This document shows, one piece after another, positions 26,084-37,329 of a DNA stretch of 64,000 bases. This DNA is from Physcomitrium patens (taxonomy: Eukaryota; Streptophyta; Bryopsida; Funariales; Funariaceae). Numbering within the stretch: the first letter of the stretch is position 1; the number at the start of each line of letters is the position of its first letter. The stretch is taken from the NCBI RefSeq assembly GCF_000002425.4, contig NC_037258.1, positions 895,719 to 959,718 of the forward strand, written 5' to 3'. The notes beneath the pieces were generated by a model, which was not told where the DNA came from, ran no database searches, and worked only from the letters and a program-made list of their open reading frames with translations. The position numbers were made by a program, and so were the translations under genes.

Positions 26084-26304
26084 GAAGCTTCTCAAGCAAC
26101 TTCTACCAACTAGGAAGCTTCTAGAAGGTTCCAGAGACTTACTTCTAGAAGGTTCTAGAAACTTATCTCTAGAAGGTTCTAAGGACTATGTCCCTAACAT
26201 CTTCTACCAACTAAGAAGCTTCTAGAAGGTTCCAGAGACTTGCTTCTAGAAGGTTCTAGAAGCTTGTCTCTAGAAGGTTCTAGAAACTTGTCTCTAGAAG
26301 GTTC
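26084..26304 (-). promoter_or_regulatory. Array of heat-shock elements in the LTR U3
   Basis: Heat-shock factors bind alternating GAA and TTC triplets spaced by 2 bp. Contiguous perfect runs occur at 26,114-26,131 (four triplets), 26,143-26,160 (four), 26,215-26,232 (four), 26,244-26,261 (four) and 26,273-26,285 (three). Two-triplet modules lie at 26,084-26,091, 26,172-26,179 and 26,297-26,304. The same array is in the other LTR at 20,342-20,562. All lie upstream of the LTR TATA box in element orientation. The match to the motif is directly visible; heat induction is inference. Confidence 0.8.
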
Positions 26305-26324
26305 TAAGGACTATGTCCCTCACA

Positions 26325-28559
26325 GTATATCTATGATAGTCACCTTTAAGACTATCTCTAATAAATTTCTTAGTAGTGTGCTAGATATTGTGCAATACCT
26401 AGGCTCAATTCTAAGTAATGAATATTAAAATGGAAATAATACAAATCAAAAAATAATTATGGTAATCACCATAGGCTTAATGTATGATCTTACAATTACT
26501 ATTAAGAATATAGTCATTGGAATTGTGCATTACTTACTAGTTGATTATAACAACATATCAATTTAATGTTGCTCAACAAAACCAATGCCAATTATCATAC
26601 CTCACTCTTATTGATTATCTTTGGTATAATAGAAAATTGCTTAGATAGTAGTAGATTAATTCATCAATTGGCAAATAATGGAAATGGAATGGATTGAAAT
26701 AGAAAGATTATATAAAATAAATTAAAGACAAGAAAGAATTTAGGGACCCCTTCCTCCCATCAAGATTAAGCTGAAGACATGGTGGAGCAACTATAATTGC
26801 TTAATAAGAAAGAATATTAACCAAACAATGAACTTAATAGTAGAAATGATTCTTAATTGATATCAGAACTTGTCCTTAGTATAGCTATATCTAGATTCCT
26901 TGCAACACCATATACAATATATTTTGCTATAAAAAATAGGTTGATTGAGATAATTCATTTTTATAAGACATCTAAAAAAACTCTAAGGCAGATAAGTCAT
27001 AATATCTCAATACATCTATTATCAATTTTTTACAAGTGATTGAAAGACCAAAGAATTTAAAATAAGATATCTAAATCATTACTTCCACCATGGCTATCTA
27101 TTCAAACTATGACATAAAAGAATCAAATTAAAAATACCTTCAAAAACTATAAAGCACAATGACTATACTAACACCATGGCATGCTATACTTTATTATGAG
27201 CACATCATCCATTATATCTTCATAAGAAGATTTTGCCAATGGTCCGCTTTTATGATATTGATGCAAAAATTGTATATAATAACATCCAAAATATCAATGG
27301 AGCAAGATGTAGAAGAGTGAGTATTTGATTTTTTCTCCGGCTTTATTCTTTTATGAGCTTGAGCCACCAATGAAGGTTGGAACAAGCTCAATAGCTAATC
27401 TTAAGTGGAACAATGAGAGAAAATATTGTAATCCTTAATATGTATACTTTCCATATATGTCCAAAGTATTATATCTTTTAATAGAAATTACTCATAAAGT
27501 TGTTCTAAGACTATAAATAGATTATTCTTAGAAATTAAAATTTTATTAAAAGGTGGTGTAATAAATTACATAGAAATAATATAATAATATTTAAAGACAA
27601 GCAATGCATTTTTTTTTGAAACTAATACCCAATTAGGGTATTAAAGATCCATTCTTGGCATTAAGTAATATATGTTACAGCTAAAATAGTTATCATCAAA
27701 ATAGAAGATGACTCATAGCTAGACTTAATACAATCTATATTTGAAAAAAAATTACTTAAATTAAAACTTATAATAATTATTAGATCCATAGCAATAGCTT
27801 GTATTTTGACCATTATCCAATCTGATATTAAGTAGAAGTATAGATAGAAGAATGGTGCCTATTAATATATGTCATGAGTACTACATATCTACAAGATGCT
27901 AATGTTCAAATAAAGATTTGATAAATATAGACAATCAACTCCAATCTAAATTTCTTTGATTACCTTTGCAACTATATTAAATATTATGAATAATATTATA
28001 TATACATAGCCTCTAGTCATAGAGCAAAAGATGAAAGATTGCATAAAAAGCTGTTTGCAATAATCTTGTTAGTCCAATAAGATCTCAAGAATATTGTAGC
28101 TTAAATGCACTTGTCCACTTATACCAATAGATTACACGAATTGGAATTGAACAAAATTAATAGACAATATTTCAAAAGTCACTTAAAATAGAAATAAATA
28201 AAAATTTGAAAATCAAAGAGTTTTTTAGATTCCATTGAAAATACTTAGCAACTTTCTATCTTATAATAATAAAAGATGAGCATGGCTTGACACATTATAG
28301 TCAAGCCGCAAGCTCACACATATGCTCATATTTATTTATTTAATTATATAAAGCAAAAGAACCATCTACTACAAGAGAAGAGACAAGAGCTTAGATCCTC
28401 TATGGTCTTGCACTTTGTACCATAGTGGCCATATGCATGATATTGCAATAGCAGATAAAATAAGAAGAATTCACTCTTGTCTTCTAAGAAATGCAACCAA
28501 ACAAAGTCCTTTGCACAAACATGGTGATTGTCAAATTTTATCATGTCTTTTGGAATCTA
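26325..28559. other. AT-rich stretch between the gypsy element and the LINE
   Basis: No gene is seen. The sequence is AT-rich with short random frames. It could contain the decayed 5' part (ORF1/endonuclease) of the downstream LINE, since a full LINE would need about 2-3 kb here, but I could not recognise those domains. Confidence 0.45.
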
Positions 28560-29220
28560 ATTCAAGAAGATTTTCTTACAATGCTTCAATCTAGGTTGGC
28601 AATTGGTTGGCTATTCTATGGAATCACAATAGAGTTTATAGCCTTAATCCATAAAAAAAAGTCATAAGATACAATTCATCAATTCAAAGCTTATAACTCT
28701 CCTTAATATTACATACAAAATATACGTTAAGGAATTTAAACTTTGTCTATAATTAGTCTTATTAAAAATCATCAATCCAAATTAATCAACTTTACTCTCC
28801 ATGAGGTGCATTCTTGACAATCTAGTTCTAACTCAAGAAACAATCACATGCATGGAGCAATTTAGGCAACCACTTTTTTCTTCAAACTTGATTTTTTTAA
28901 AGCATATAATACAATGGAATGAAAATTTATGTTTATGGTTGTGGAAGCTTCAAGATTACTCAAAGAATTTATCAAGATAATACAATCTTCATTTTGTGAA
29001 GCTCAAGTATGTATTAAGATCAATTTCTCACCATCTTCTTTATATGGAATTCAAAGATGAATGCAATAAGGATATCCACTTATTCCTTATTTATTCAATA
29101 TAGTAGTTGAAACTTTCAATGCAATAGTGTACCAAGCAAGGAAAGAAGGGAGAGTCTAAGGCATCTACCACTCTATGAGTAACATACAACAAATCATAGC
29201 TCAATATTTAAATGATATAA

Positions 29221-29460
29221 ATGATTTAAGAATTTAAGAAAGAAGAAGTATATGAAAGATTAAATGATTTAAGAATTTAAGAAAGAAGAAGTATCTGAAA
29301 GATTAAATGATTTAAGAATTTAAGAAAGAAGAAGTATCTAAAAGATTAAATGATTTAAGAATTTAAGAAAGAAGAAGTATCTAAAAGATTAAATGATTTA
29401 AGAATTTAAGAAAGAAGAAGTATCTAAAAGATTAAATGATTTAAGAAAGAAGAAGTATCT
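29221..29460. repeat. 43-bp minisatellite inside the LINE
   Basis: Tandem units of 43 bp start at 29,221, 29,264, 29,307, 29,350 and 29,393, with a shortened sixth unit from 29,436. Units differ by only one or two bases. The array lies directly after the reverse-transcriptase active-site region, where an intact LINE has no such repeat. Confidence 0.93.
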
Positions 29461-31612
29461 ATCTATAATCTAGTCTCAATCCTTGAAATTTTTTGTATGG
29501 CCTTTGGACTTAATATTAATTATAGCAAGTCTGGTGGACATTGAAAATCACTAAACAACACACCAAAGCTTGACTAGACAAACCACTTAGAAATTACATG
29601 GGAAGAGCAAAACGTGATGAACAAACTTTTAGGTCCATCCTTTTGCTTATTATTGAAATCAAAAGATGTAGACAAATTCTTAGAGTCTTGAATAAAAAAG
29701 AAGCTTTCATACTAGTCTAATTAACAAATCAATGCACAAGAAGAAGGTCTATAATAATCTTCTATCTTCCATGTTCTTCTTCATTTTTGTGTAGGCAAAC
29801 CACAAAGAAGGGCTTAGCAAAAAATCAAAACACTTCTAGGTTCATACCTTGCTTTAGGAACCATAGAAAGATCTAAATCAAAAGTAGGGTGGCTTTAATG
29901 TTGCCAACCCAGAAGCAAGGGAGGAATTAATTTCATCTACCTGGACTATGCCATGCCAGCACTAATGGTCAAATGGATTATCAAGGCATTAGAAACATGC
30001 CAATCTAACCTTCAGCTTATGTTAAGATTCAGACTAGGATACTCCCAACCATATGCAAAAGGGCATTGGTTGCCTACCATGGATTATTTTACACTCCCAA
30101 ATCATCAATGCCACAGGGGATCGCTGGTATGGAACCTCATTGTTGTGGAGTGAAAGAAACTTTTATCTGATCTCACATTCACTTCTCCATCAAATATTGA
30201 TGAGCTATTAGGCTGTAGTCTATGGCACTGCCCAGCCCTCACCTTGATAGGACCTGGATTTTCCAAGCTTCAGGCCTCACAATTACACAGAGCTGGCATA
30301 AGTACATACAAAGATATCTGGGATGGATCAAATTTTATTACAGCAGAAGCAGCCGAACTAAAGTTTGGCCTCACACTCAGCAAAAGAGGAGTCTGGGAGA
30401 ATGCTTGTCGTCTAATGCTTGGAACCTGGGATAATTTATTGAGATCTACCCTGGATGTTTCTCGGTGGACGAGTGGGTAGGAATGGGTATCCACCACGGT
30501 GAATGTATATCAGGTACGAGGATATTTGAATAGCCTCTTCCCCACTCCGGAGCGCAACACATGGGGCATTATCACCACTGAAGATGGGACTGCGGGTACA
30601 TGGGTGCGGGGTAACATACACAAAATCCGAGTAATACAAGTGGATCGTGGACAAAAGAAACGTGGGGTTCTCTTCTTTTACAGCAGAACTATCGGCTTTT
30701 GTGGAGCCCTGGAAGATTTCAATGACAGGATTGTAAACCAATTTTGTGCTACATTGCACAGCTGGGCCAACAACTCTTGCTACGAAAACACGTAGTACTA
30801 AAAGTAGTAATATCGAAATGGACAGGCACCCTCCCACATACGTTCAAGCTACTGTGGCTCAATGTTTGAGATAGACAACAAGCCCGAAAGGAGGCCGGCT
30901 TTCTTTGGCTGGTGTGGCATCGAGCATTGGCAGTTAACGTATGGAAGGGGAGAATAAATGCATTGATAGATAATTGTTGCTCAGTGTGCCTTACAGGGAC
31001 AGTGGAAAACGGTACTGCACAGGGTCTGGGAGTGCCCGTCCCCAGGCGAGGGCCACTGTAACAATGGCCCAGCGAACGAGACACCCCTATTGTGCTCAGC
31101 TCACCTAGAACCAATGCAGGGGGGAGTCCTAACACTCACCTGCTCAGCCTTACTCGGAAACAAAATATTTTCGCGCACAGGATATTCCGGCAATTTAGCA
31201 AAGTAAGCCGACTGTGGTTGTTGTTGCGTGGGATAATAGTGTGGAACCTGTGGATTGAGCGTAACGATGCTGCTTTCAACGGTTGCTACTGGCATAAGGA
31301 AAAGATTTTCAACACGATGTGGCTTAACCTGATCAATTACGAAAGGATCGCATGGCCCTCGACGAGGGAAAAAATCAAAAAAAGCACCCAACCAAGCTCA
31401 AGAACTGATAGAAAAGTTTCAGCTCCAATGGTGGGTGAACGGGGTGTTGGCAACATGGGGTCTCGTTTGCCCCCTATGGAGACTTGTTAGCTCTATCACA
31501 GTATAATCAGGTATTTTTAATATAAATGTATCCGTAGTGGTGGCCGGCCCTGGCCAACACACATGTACCTTCATTTCTAACCTGCAGTAAAGTATTACTT
31601 TACTTGTGTTGG

Positions 31613-31643
31613 AAAATAATAATAATAATAATAATAATAAAAA
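31613..31643 (+). repeat. (AAT)n tail of the LINE
   Basis: An AAT/ATA triplet run just after the LINE 3' UTR. Simple-repeat or A-rich tails are normal 3' ends of L1-type elements and mark the end of the insertion. Confidence 0.75.
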
Positions 31644-34600
31644 TGCGTTACCAAAGCAGTCGCCCTTTCGTACTGTGTATACATTTGGTGAGCTTCAATT
31701 TAATCATTACAAAGATTCCATTTGTTAATGCATTTATTATATTATTACCTTTTTTGTGGCCAATGTCACAGATTTCCACTATTATATATATATATATATA
31801 TATATTTATACACTCACACATTTGTTCATTAATCCTTAAATGATTCTAAATCCCAAATCCTGCCATGACAGCAGAATTGCCCTGTATCAAGAAGAATCAA
31901 AATCATTAGAACCAAATTGCAAGCACTCAATGTATACATACATTTATTCTATAAAATGCTACTTTTAGCTATTTAAGATTGATTTAATATAATCACCTCA
32001 GTAATGGTAAAAATAATGTAGCTGATTCAACACAAATAGTTCAATTTGTGGACTGCTTTGCACCATGTTGTGCAAGTTTCAACACAACCAAAAACTGTCA
32101 AATCTTAATTATATATATATTTCAAGTTGTAAATAGAATTAATTATATGGATTTAAGTTGAAAATATGTTTATATATAACTATTCATGTGACAAATTGAT
32201 ATCCTATATTTGTATTCATTACACTCTTAAATTATAATGAATGTTTTTGATGTCCTATTATAATATAATATGAATTTATAAAATGAATCTTATTGATTTT
32301 TCTTAAATTCTAGTAGCATAAAGAATTTTTGTTTTGTTTTAGAAGTAAAATATTAAAACAAGCCATTAAGGTATAACAAAAAGCAATAAAATCTTGATGG
32401 ATGCATAGATACATGGATGGATGTATGGATGTTCAAACATATAAACATAAATATAATTAGTCACTTTTTGCTTGAATAAAGAAGATTCAGATAAATTATT
32501 TTTATTTAGACAATATAGAATGGTAAGTTCTGTAAGTTTAAACTCATTGCACACAAAAAAATTGTGGAATTGGATATAAAAAGAGATTTTAAGATTAGAA
32601 GATGGATTGGGATTATCTTTGTGGATGTTTATTTTATCCATCTTTTTGCACAATTGTCTAAATTACATTTCTTTTTTGCAATATAAAAACAATTTGAGGA
32701 AAAAATAAAATATGAATATTATTTTTTGGATGTTTATTTCTTTTGTTGCAAGTATTTTTATTACATTTAAATAAGAATAATTATGAACATATAGATAAAT
32801 TTTATTCTAATAAAATAAAATAAAGTATAATTACTTATAATAGAACTATATTTCTTATTGTACTAGAAATATATGCCCACCTAGTTGTGCCAATAAAAAA
32901 ATTAATTATCAAAGCCTAAATACTTAAACTTGTTTATATTTACTTATATTTTCTTAAATATTATAGAAATTTATTATATTTTCTCTTTTAGAACTTGTTG
33001 ACATTATTTTTCTTGCAAATTTTATTATAATTATAGGTGGGCATATAGAATTTCTTAATTTAATACTATTTCTTGCCTTATTTGTAAAGGGTCTATTTTT
33101 TGCTTAAATATTTAATAAATATAAAAAATATTATTCTTATAAAATCTTACATGTTATTTTTGTGCGTATACGTAGTTTAAATTTATTTTGACTAAAGAAT
33201 TTTTTGGTTGAGTTTTGTAGATTTGAATACTAACTTTAATTAATAAATAGTCTATTAAGGTCAAATCTCCTTTTATCTTATATTCTTTAGTATAATTTTT
33301 TGATATTAAATATGGATTTACATAAAATTTGCTTAGTCTTTATAAAATTTTCATTATATTCCATTTTTTGTTTCAAATTATTTTTTATATTATTACTAGT
33401 CTCAAAATAACACTCAGCGTAACATTAAATTTTCAAAAAGCTCCATACATTAAGTTCTTTTCTTACTAATATTTGTTAGCAAAACAATGAGTTTTTTTAT
33501 TTTTTTTTTATTATTATTTATTAAAAATCACCCTCAAAAATTCAAAAATAACTACTACAGAGCACATCCACCATGTCTAGCCATAATTTTGACCTTTCTT
33601 GATATTTTTTTAGATGTATAAATGTTGGAAATACCAATATTACTACTTGATATATTCTTAATAATATTCTATAGAACTTTATTATAAATAAGAGAGTCTA
33701 TATTTTCTATTGAGTTTTTGATGTGTAGTACAAAAATAATGCACACCTCACCAACTCCTACATTGTTGCAATCTAATACATATTCATAAACTTCTAAGAT
33801 ATAGACTCCCATATTTGCCATATTGTTTTACTAATATCTTAGACTTTCATATCACAAATTTTATGTTCTTGAATCAATAGTAGATTGCATTTTAGCTATA
33901 AGTTATGTGTATAACTACATAACTTAAATTTCTTAGAAGAACCATTCAATTCTTTAACAATATGTGAAATAATATTTAATTTAATAAAAAGAAGTATAAT
34001 TAATAAAATATAATTTTTCTTAGAAATATTGAATTTTTAATATATGAACATCCTAGTCTACTTTTTTTGTATTTTATAATTTTCAAAATTTATGCAAGAT
34101 TTATAAAACTTAAATGGTATAATTCAACATCTTTACACTATTTTTTAAGATATATGATATTTTAACTCCAAATAATTTGATATTTTTAAAATAAAATAAT
34201 AGCCATTTTAGCAAATAAAATAATTATATGAGTTTTTTTTGTCTCTTTTATAGTGATTTGTTCATAATCTCCTTTTCTTGTCAATTAGATATTAATAAGA
34301 GAGAATATTATTGCATATATTTTTTAAAATTTAGACATTTTATTTTATTTTATATGTAAGATGTTTTTATTTTTAAAAATTTGTATTTTATTCTTTATCC
34401 AGTAGTAGTTTGCTTTAAAAGACCAATGATATAATATACTTTTAATCAAATACTAGGATGAGCATTAGAGTTTATTATGTCCTTTATTTGATGGGAGATG
34501 TAGGCTTTTAGAAAGGATGTTATTATGTATGGATTGTTATTGATCATAGTATCAAATCCTTGTATCTTCTATAGATTGATCTATGTTTATGTTCATATGT

Positions 34601-34921
34601 TTATTTCTAATAATAAAATTTATTTTTATCACATGATAGGCTTCTATATTCTACTCATTGTCTGCATCTTCATCATAATCATTATAAACTTTGTTCATTT
34701 TTTTTTTTTTTGCTTGATATTATTTTTTAGTTATATTTTAAATATTTATGAAGTTTGGAATTACTTTTATTTATGTTTGTGGTGAAAATCTCTACTTTTT
34801 ATATTTAATCTTGTATATTCAAATCTTTTTTTTGTTTAGAATTACATCTTCAATATTAGAACTATTGTTGATATAAACCTTATTTTATAACTGCATGTGA
34901 AAAATTACTTTATCCTACTGC

Positions 34922-34956
<35 letters not shown>

Positions 34957-35321
34957 GATGTGATCATATTTTACTTATCTCATATGTTACATTAGTCATC
35001 TATAAAATATACTATTTTTAAAGATTAAGAAAAGATAATTAGATATTTTATAAGAACTTGATCTATAATAGAATTTAACTACCATTCAGATGTTTTTTCT
35101 ACCCTTGTTTTATTTTACTCATTTTTATCTTACTTTTACTATTATGAATCTTTTTATATTAATAACTTGTTCATCTATTCTTGTTCTTACTTGTGTATCT
35201 ATTTTACTTGTTCTTATTTTTGCTATGTCAATCTTAGTGATACAATTTGGTTGCATTAAACCCTCTCCTCAATAATTAAACTTTGTCTTCTACCCTTCAT
35301 GGTATTAAGCATTGAATAGTC

Positions 35322-35359
<38 letters not shown>

Positions 35360-37300
35360 TATTTGTAAAATAATTATTTTAATAAACTAATAATTTTTAG
35401 TAATTATAATTATAATAATAAATTCTAATTCTTATTTGTATCCAACTTAAATAACTATACAAAATCTTAGTTCTAAAGTATTATGATTTTATGGGCCACG
35501 ATTATAAATTAAAAAGTAACTTTTTGAAACGCATTTAAAATATTTTTTAATATAATCAAAATTAAGATTTTTATTATTTCGAAATATTATGTATCCTAGC
35601 TATTCCAAACTATAGGACAAAGAAAAAATCTCACAATTGAAATATATATTTTTTTGTGGATTGATTTAAATATAAATAATTTTGATAATTTTTTTTTCAT
35701 ATTTATTTTTCATTAAAAGAAGCCTTTGCCAATAATTCTAAGTATTTTCAGAAGATGATATGTAGCTAATTTTAGATCATGACATCATTTTTCAGATTCT
35801 TCTAAGAGAAGAGACGGATGCTACCCACAAAATATGCAATTGTAAAATGCTTCTATAAGAAAAATGTTTTTTATAGAAGCATCCTAAGTTTCCTTTGTCA
35901 TATGTAGCTGCCCTCTTTCCTTCATTATGCTAGTAATATCATCATGTCAAAAATGCACTTCCTCCTTCACTAAGGTAGCTGATCCATTGTCAACCTTCCC
36001 CTCATTTCCAACATACAAGTTGTCATATTTTGATTAGTTTGACGACTAGATCAAACATTGATAAATAAATAAATATTTCCATTGATTGGAAATAGGTTGT
36101 GGATGAGTTAAAACAATATTAAATTGTAAACATTAAATAAAATTCATTGTACTCAAAATAGATTTGCATGAATTATTAATGAGTGGTAGTTGTTGATTGG
36201 TTGGGATAGAATAATAGTATAATTAGGTGCCACACTTCTCTTGATAGCATTAATAGGTGCCACACATCATGGTTTTCTAAAATTTGGATTTTAGATTTTG
36301 TAACCCACCATTGGTCGGAATTAGGTAGATCTATATATCCAAAATGGATCAAAGAGAATCTTTAGCTAAAATATTTATATAAATTCTATTTTTGGACCAA
36401 ATTGTGTGAAAACACTTGGAATCCTTTTGATTACTATTTCCATATATGGGGGTATATGGAAATATTACATTTTTTCCATTTTTACATATTTACACCTACA
36501 AAATATATGCTAAAATGCTTATGTTATTGGAAATGGGTTGTCCACCTTATATGTTGTGTTATTGTATGCATTGTCTTGTTCCTCCTTCAGCCCACTGTCA
36601 CACAAGTTTGCAGCATATGAAGTCATTATTGCAACAGTATTGTGAATAATCCAAAAATCTGCAAAATAAAATCAACATTTTATTTATTTATTTATGTTCC
36701 CTCTTCACTCCTCTCTCCTTGTCACTGCTCTGATTCTAACCCACCTCGAGCGCTAAGCACATTCACTCACTATCAAACCTCTTTGCCTGCGCAGCCGCTA
36801 TCTAGTAGTCATTCAACCCAGTAATCATTCTACCCAGCACATGAGAGAGAAATAAATCTCTCTTGTAAGTATTACATCCCTTCAACTACACTATCAGCAG
36901 CTTCTTTGATCTTTCAAGACAACTAGCACCAAGACTGTTCTGTATTTAAGGACCGCAACAAACGACAATGTTCTAAAGCACCCATCAGCACTTTCCAGCC
37001 CTGTCCCCAGCAATTTTTTACGAGCCAAAAACTGTGTATAATTGTGAGAGCGCATAAAAGCAAACCAGAGTCACCAGCTTGTGCACTTCGGTGGTCTTAG
37101 GTCCGCCCAAGATTCAACCACATCTTTGATTAGCTGCACAAGGAATACATACCCTCGACATTGAACTATTCCCCTTTCGCATATACATTACAACTCCACT
37201 CCAAACTAGTCATGTCGAAAATCTCCGCTTAATTGTAAGCCTCTACTACAATCCGAAGCATGATACGAACAATCTTGGCTCTCAACATCCATCGAGAATA
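31644..37300. other. AT-rich gene desert
   Basis: Very AT-rich, with (TA)n tracts at 31,783-31,805, 34,925-34,952 and 35,323-35,353. Open frames are short, stop-rich and rich in Phe/Ile/Tyr, as expected of AT-rich noise. From about 36,650 composition becomes more balanced, leading into the hAT-like fossil. No gene is recognised. Confidence 0.6.
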
Positions 37301-37329
37301 GCTGCTGAAGTGAGAAGATTCAAACCTTT

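Larger units (their letters stand above)
20162..26324 (-). mobile_element. Ty3/gypsy chromovirus, young but broken copy
   Basis: An LTR retrotransposon fossil of 6,163 bp, read on the minus strand. It has two 421-bp LTRs (about nine differences, roughly 98% identical) with TGTCA...ACA-type ends, and near-matching 5-bp flanks (GTATG left, GTATA right; one mismatch) that look like a target-site duplication. Parts in element order: gag (about 25.6-24.9 kb), CCHC zinc knuckle (about 24.75 kb), aspartic protease with a DSGAS motif (about 24.5 kb), reverse transcriptase (about 23.9-23.2 kb), RNase H (about 23.1-22.75 kb), integrase (about 22.45-21.4 kb), a C-terminal chromodomain (about 21.3-21.15 kb) and one extra open frame before the 3' LTR. 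The order protease-RT-RNase H-integrase plus chromodomain places it in the chromovirus branch. The coding region is broken, with roughly half a dozen interruptions. The near-identical LTRs suggest a recent insertion. Confidence 0.93.
25904..26324 (-). repeat. LTR of the chromovirus (5' LTR, promoter copy)
   Basis: 421 bp. In element orientation the first 240 bp or so (26,324 down to about 26,084) are U3 packed with heat-shock-element modules. A TATATA box follows at 26,072-26,067, and then the presumed R-U5 of about 160 bp. The LTR ends at 25,904. Confidence 0.93.
28560..31643 (+). mobile_element. Plant L1-type LINE, decayed, with (AAT)n tail
   Basis: Plus-strand translations, split over several frames with many stops, follow a plant non-LTR reverse transcriptase in order. 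A segment like ITLLNITYKIY lies at about 28,690-28,730. FFKLDFFKAYNTMEWKF lies at about 28,875-28,930, a GYPLIPYLFNIVVE core at about 29,065-29,110, and QIIAQYLND at about 29,185-29,215, which replaces the usual YADD active site. ILEIFCMAFGLNINYSKS follows at about 29,475-29,535. Downstream are GINFIYLDYAMPALMVKWII (about 29,925), a zf-RVT-like zinc-binding region (about 30,895-31,110, WHRALAVNVWKGR) and a terminal IVWNLWIERNDAAFNG segment (about 31,230). A 3' UTR ends in an (AAT)n tail at 31,613-31,643. The 5' end was not found. The YADD change, stops and frame changes make it inactive. Confidence 0.82.

Noticed and set aside
29221-29460. CRISPR-like array
   Set aside because: Directly abutting 43-bp units with no spacers, inside a LINE of a plant genome; a minisatellite.
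36838-36866. Short inverted repeat (GAGAGA...TCTCTC) as a hairpin RNA or terminal repeat
   Set aside because: Arms are short and purine-simple; no partner repeat on the far side of the hAT-like fossil was found.
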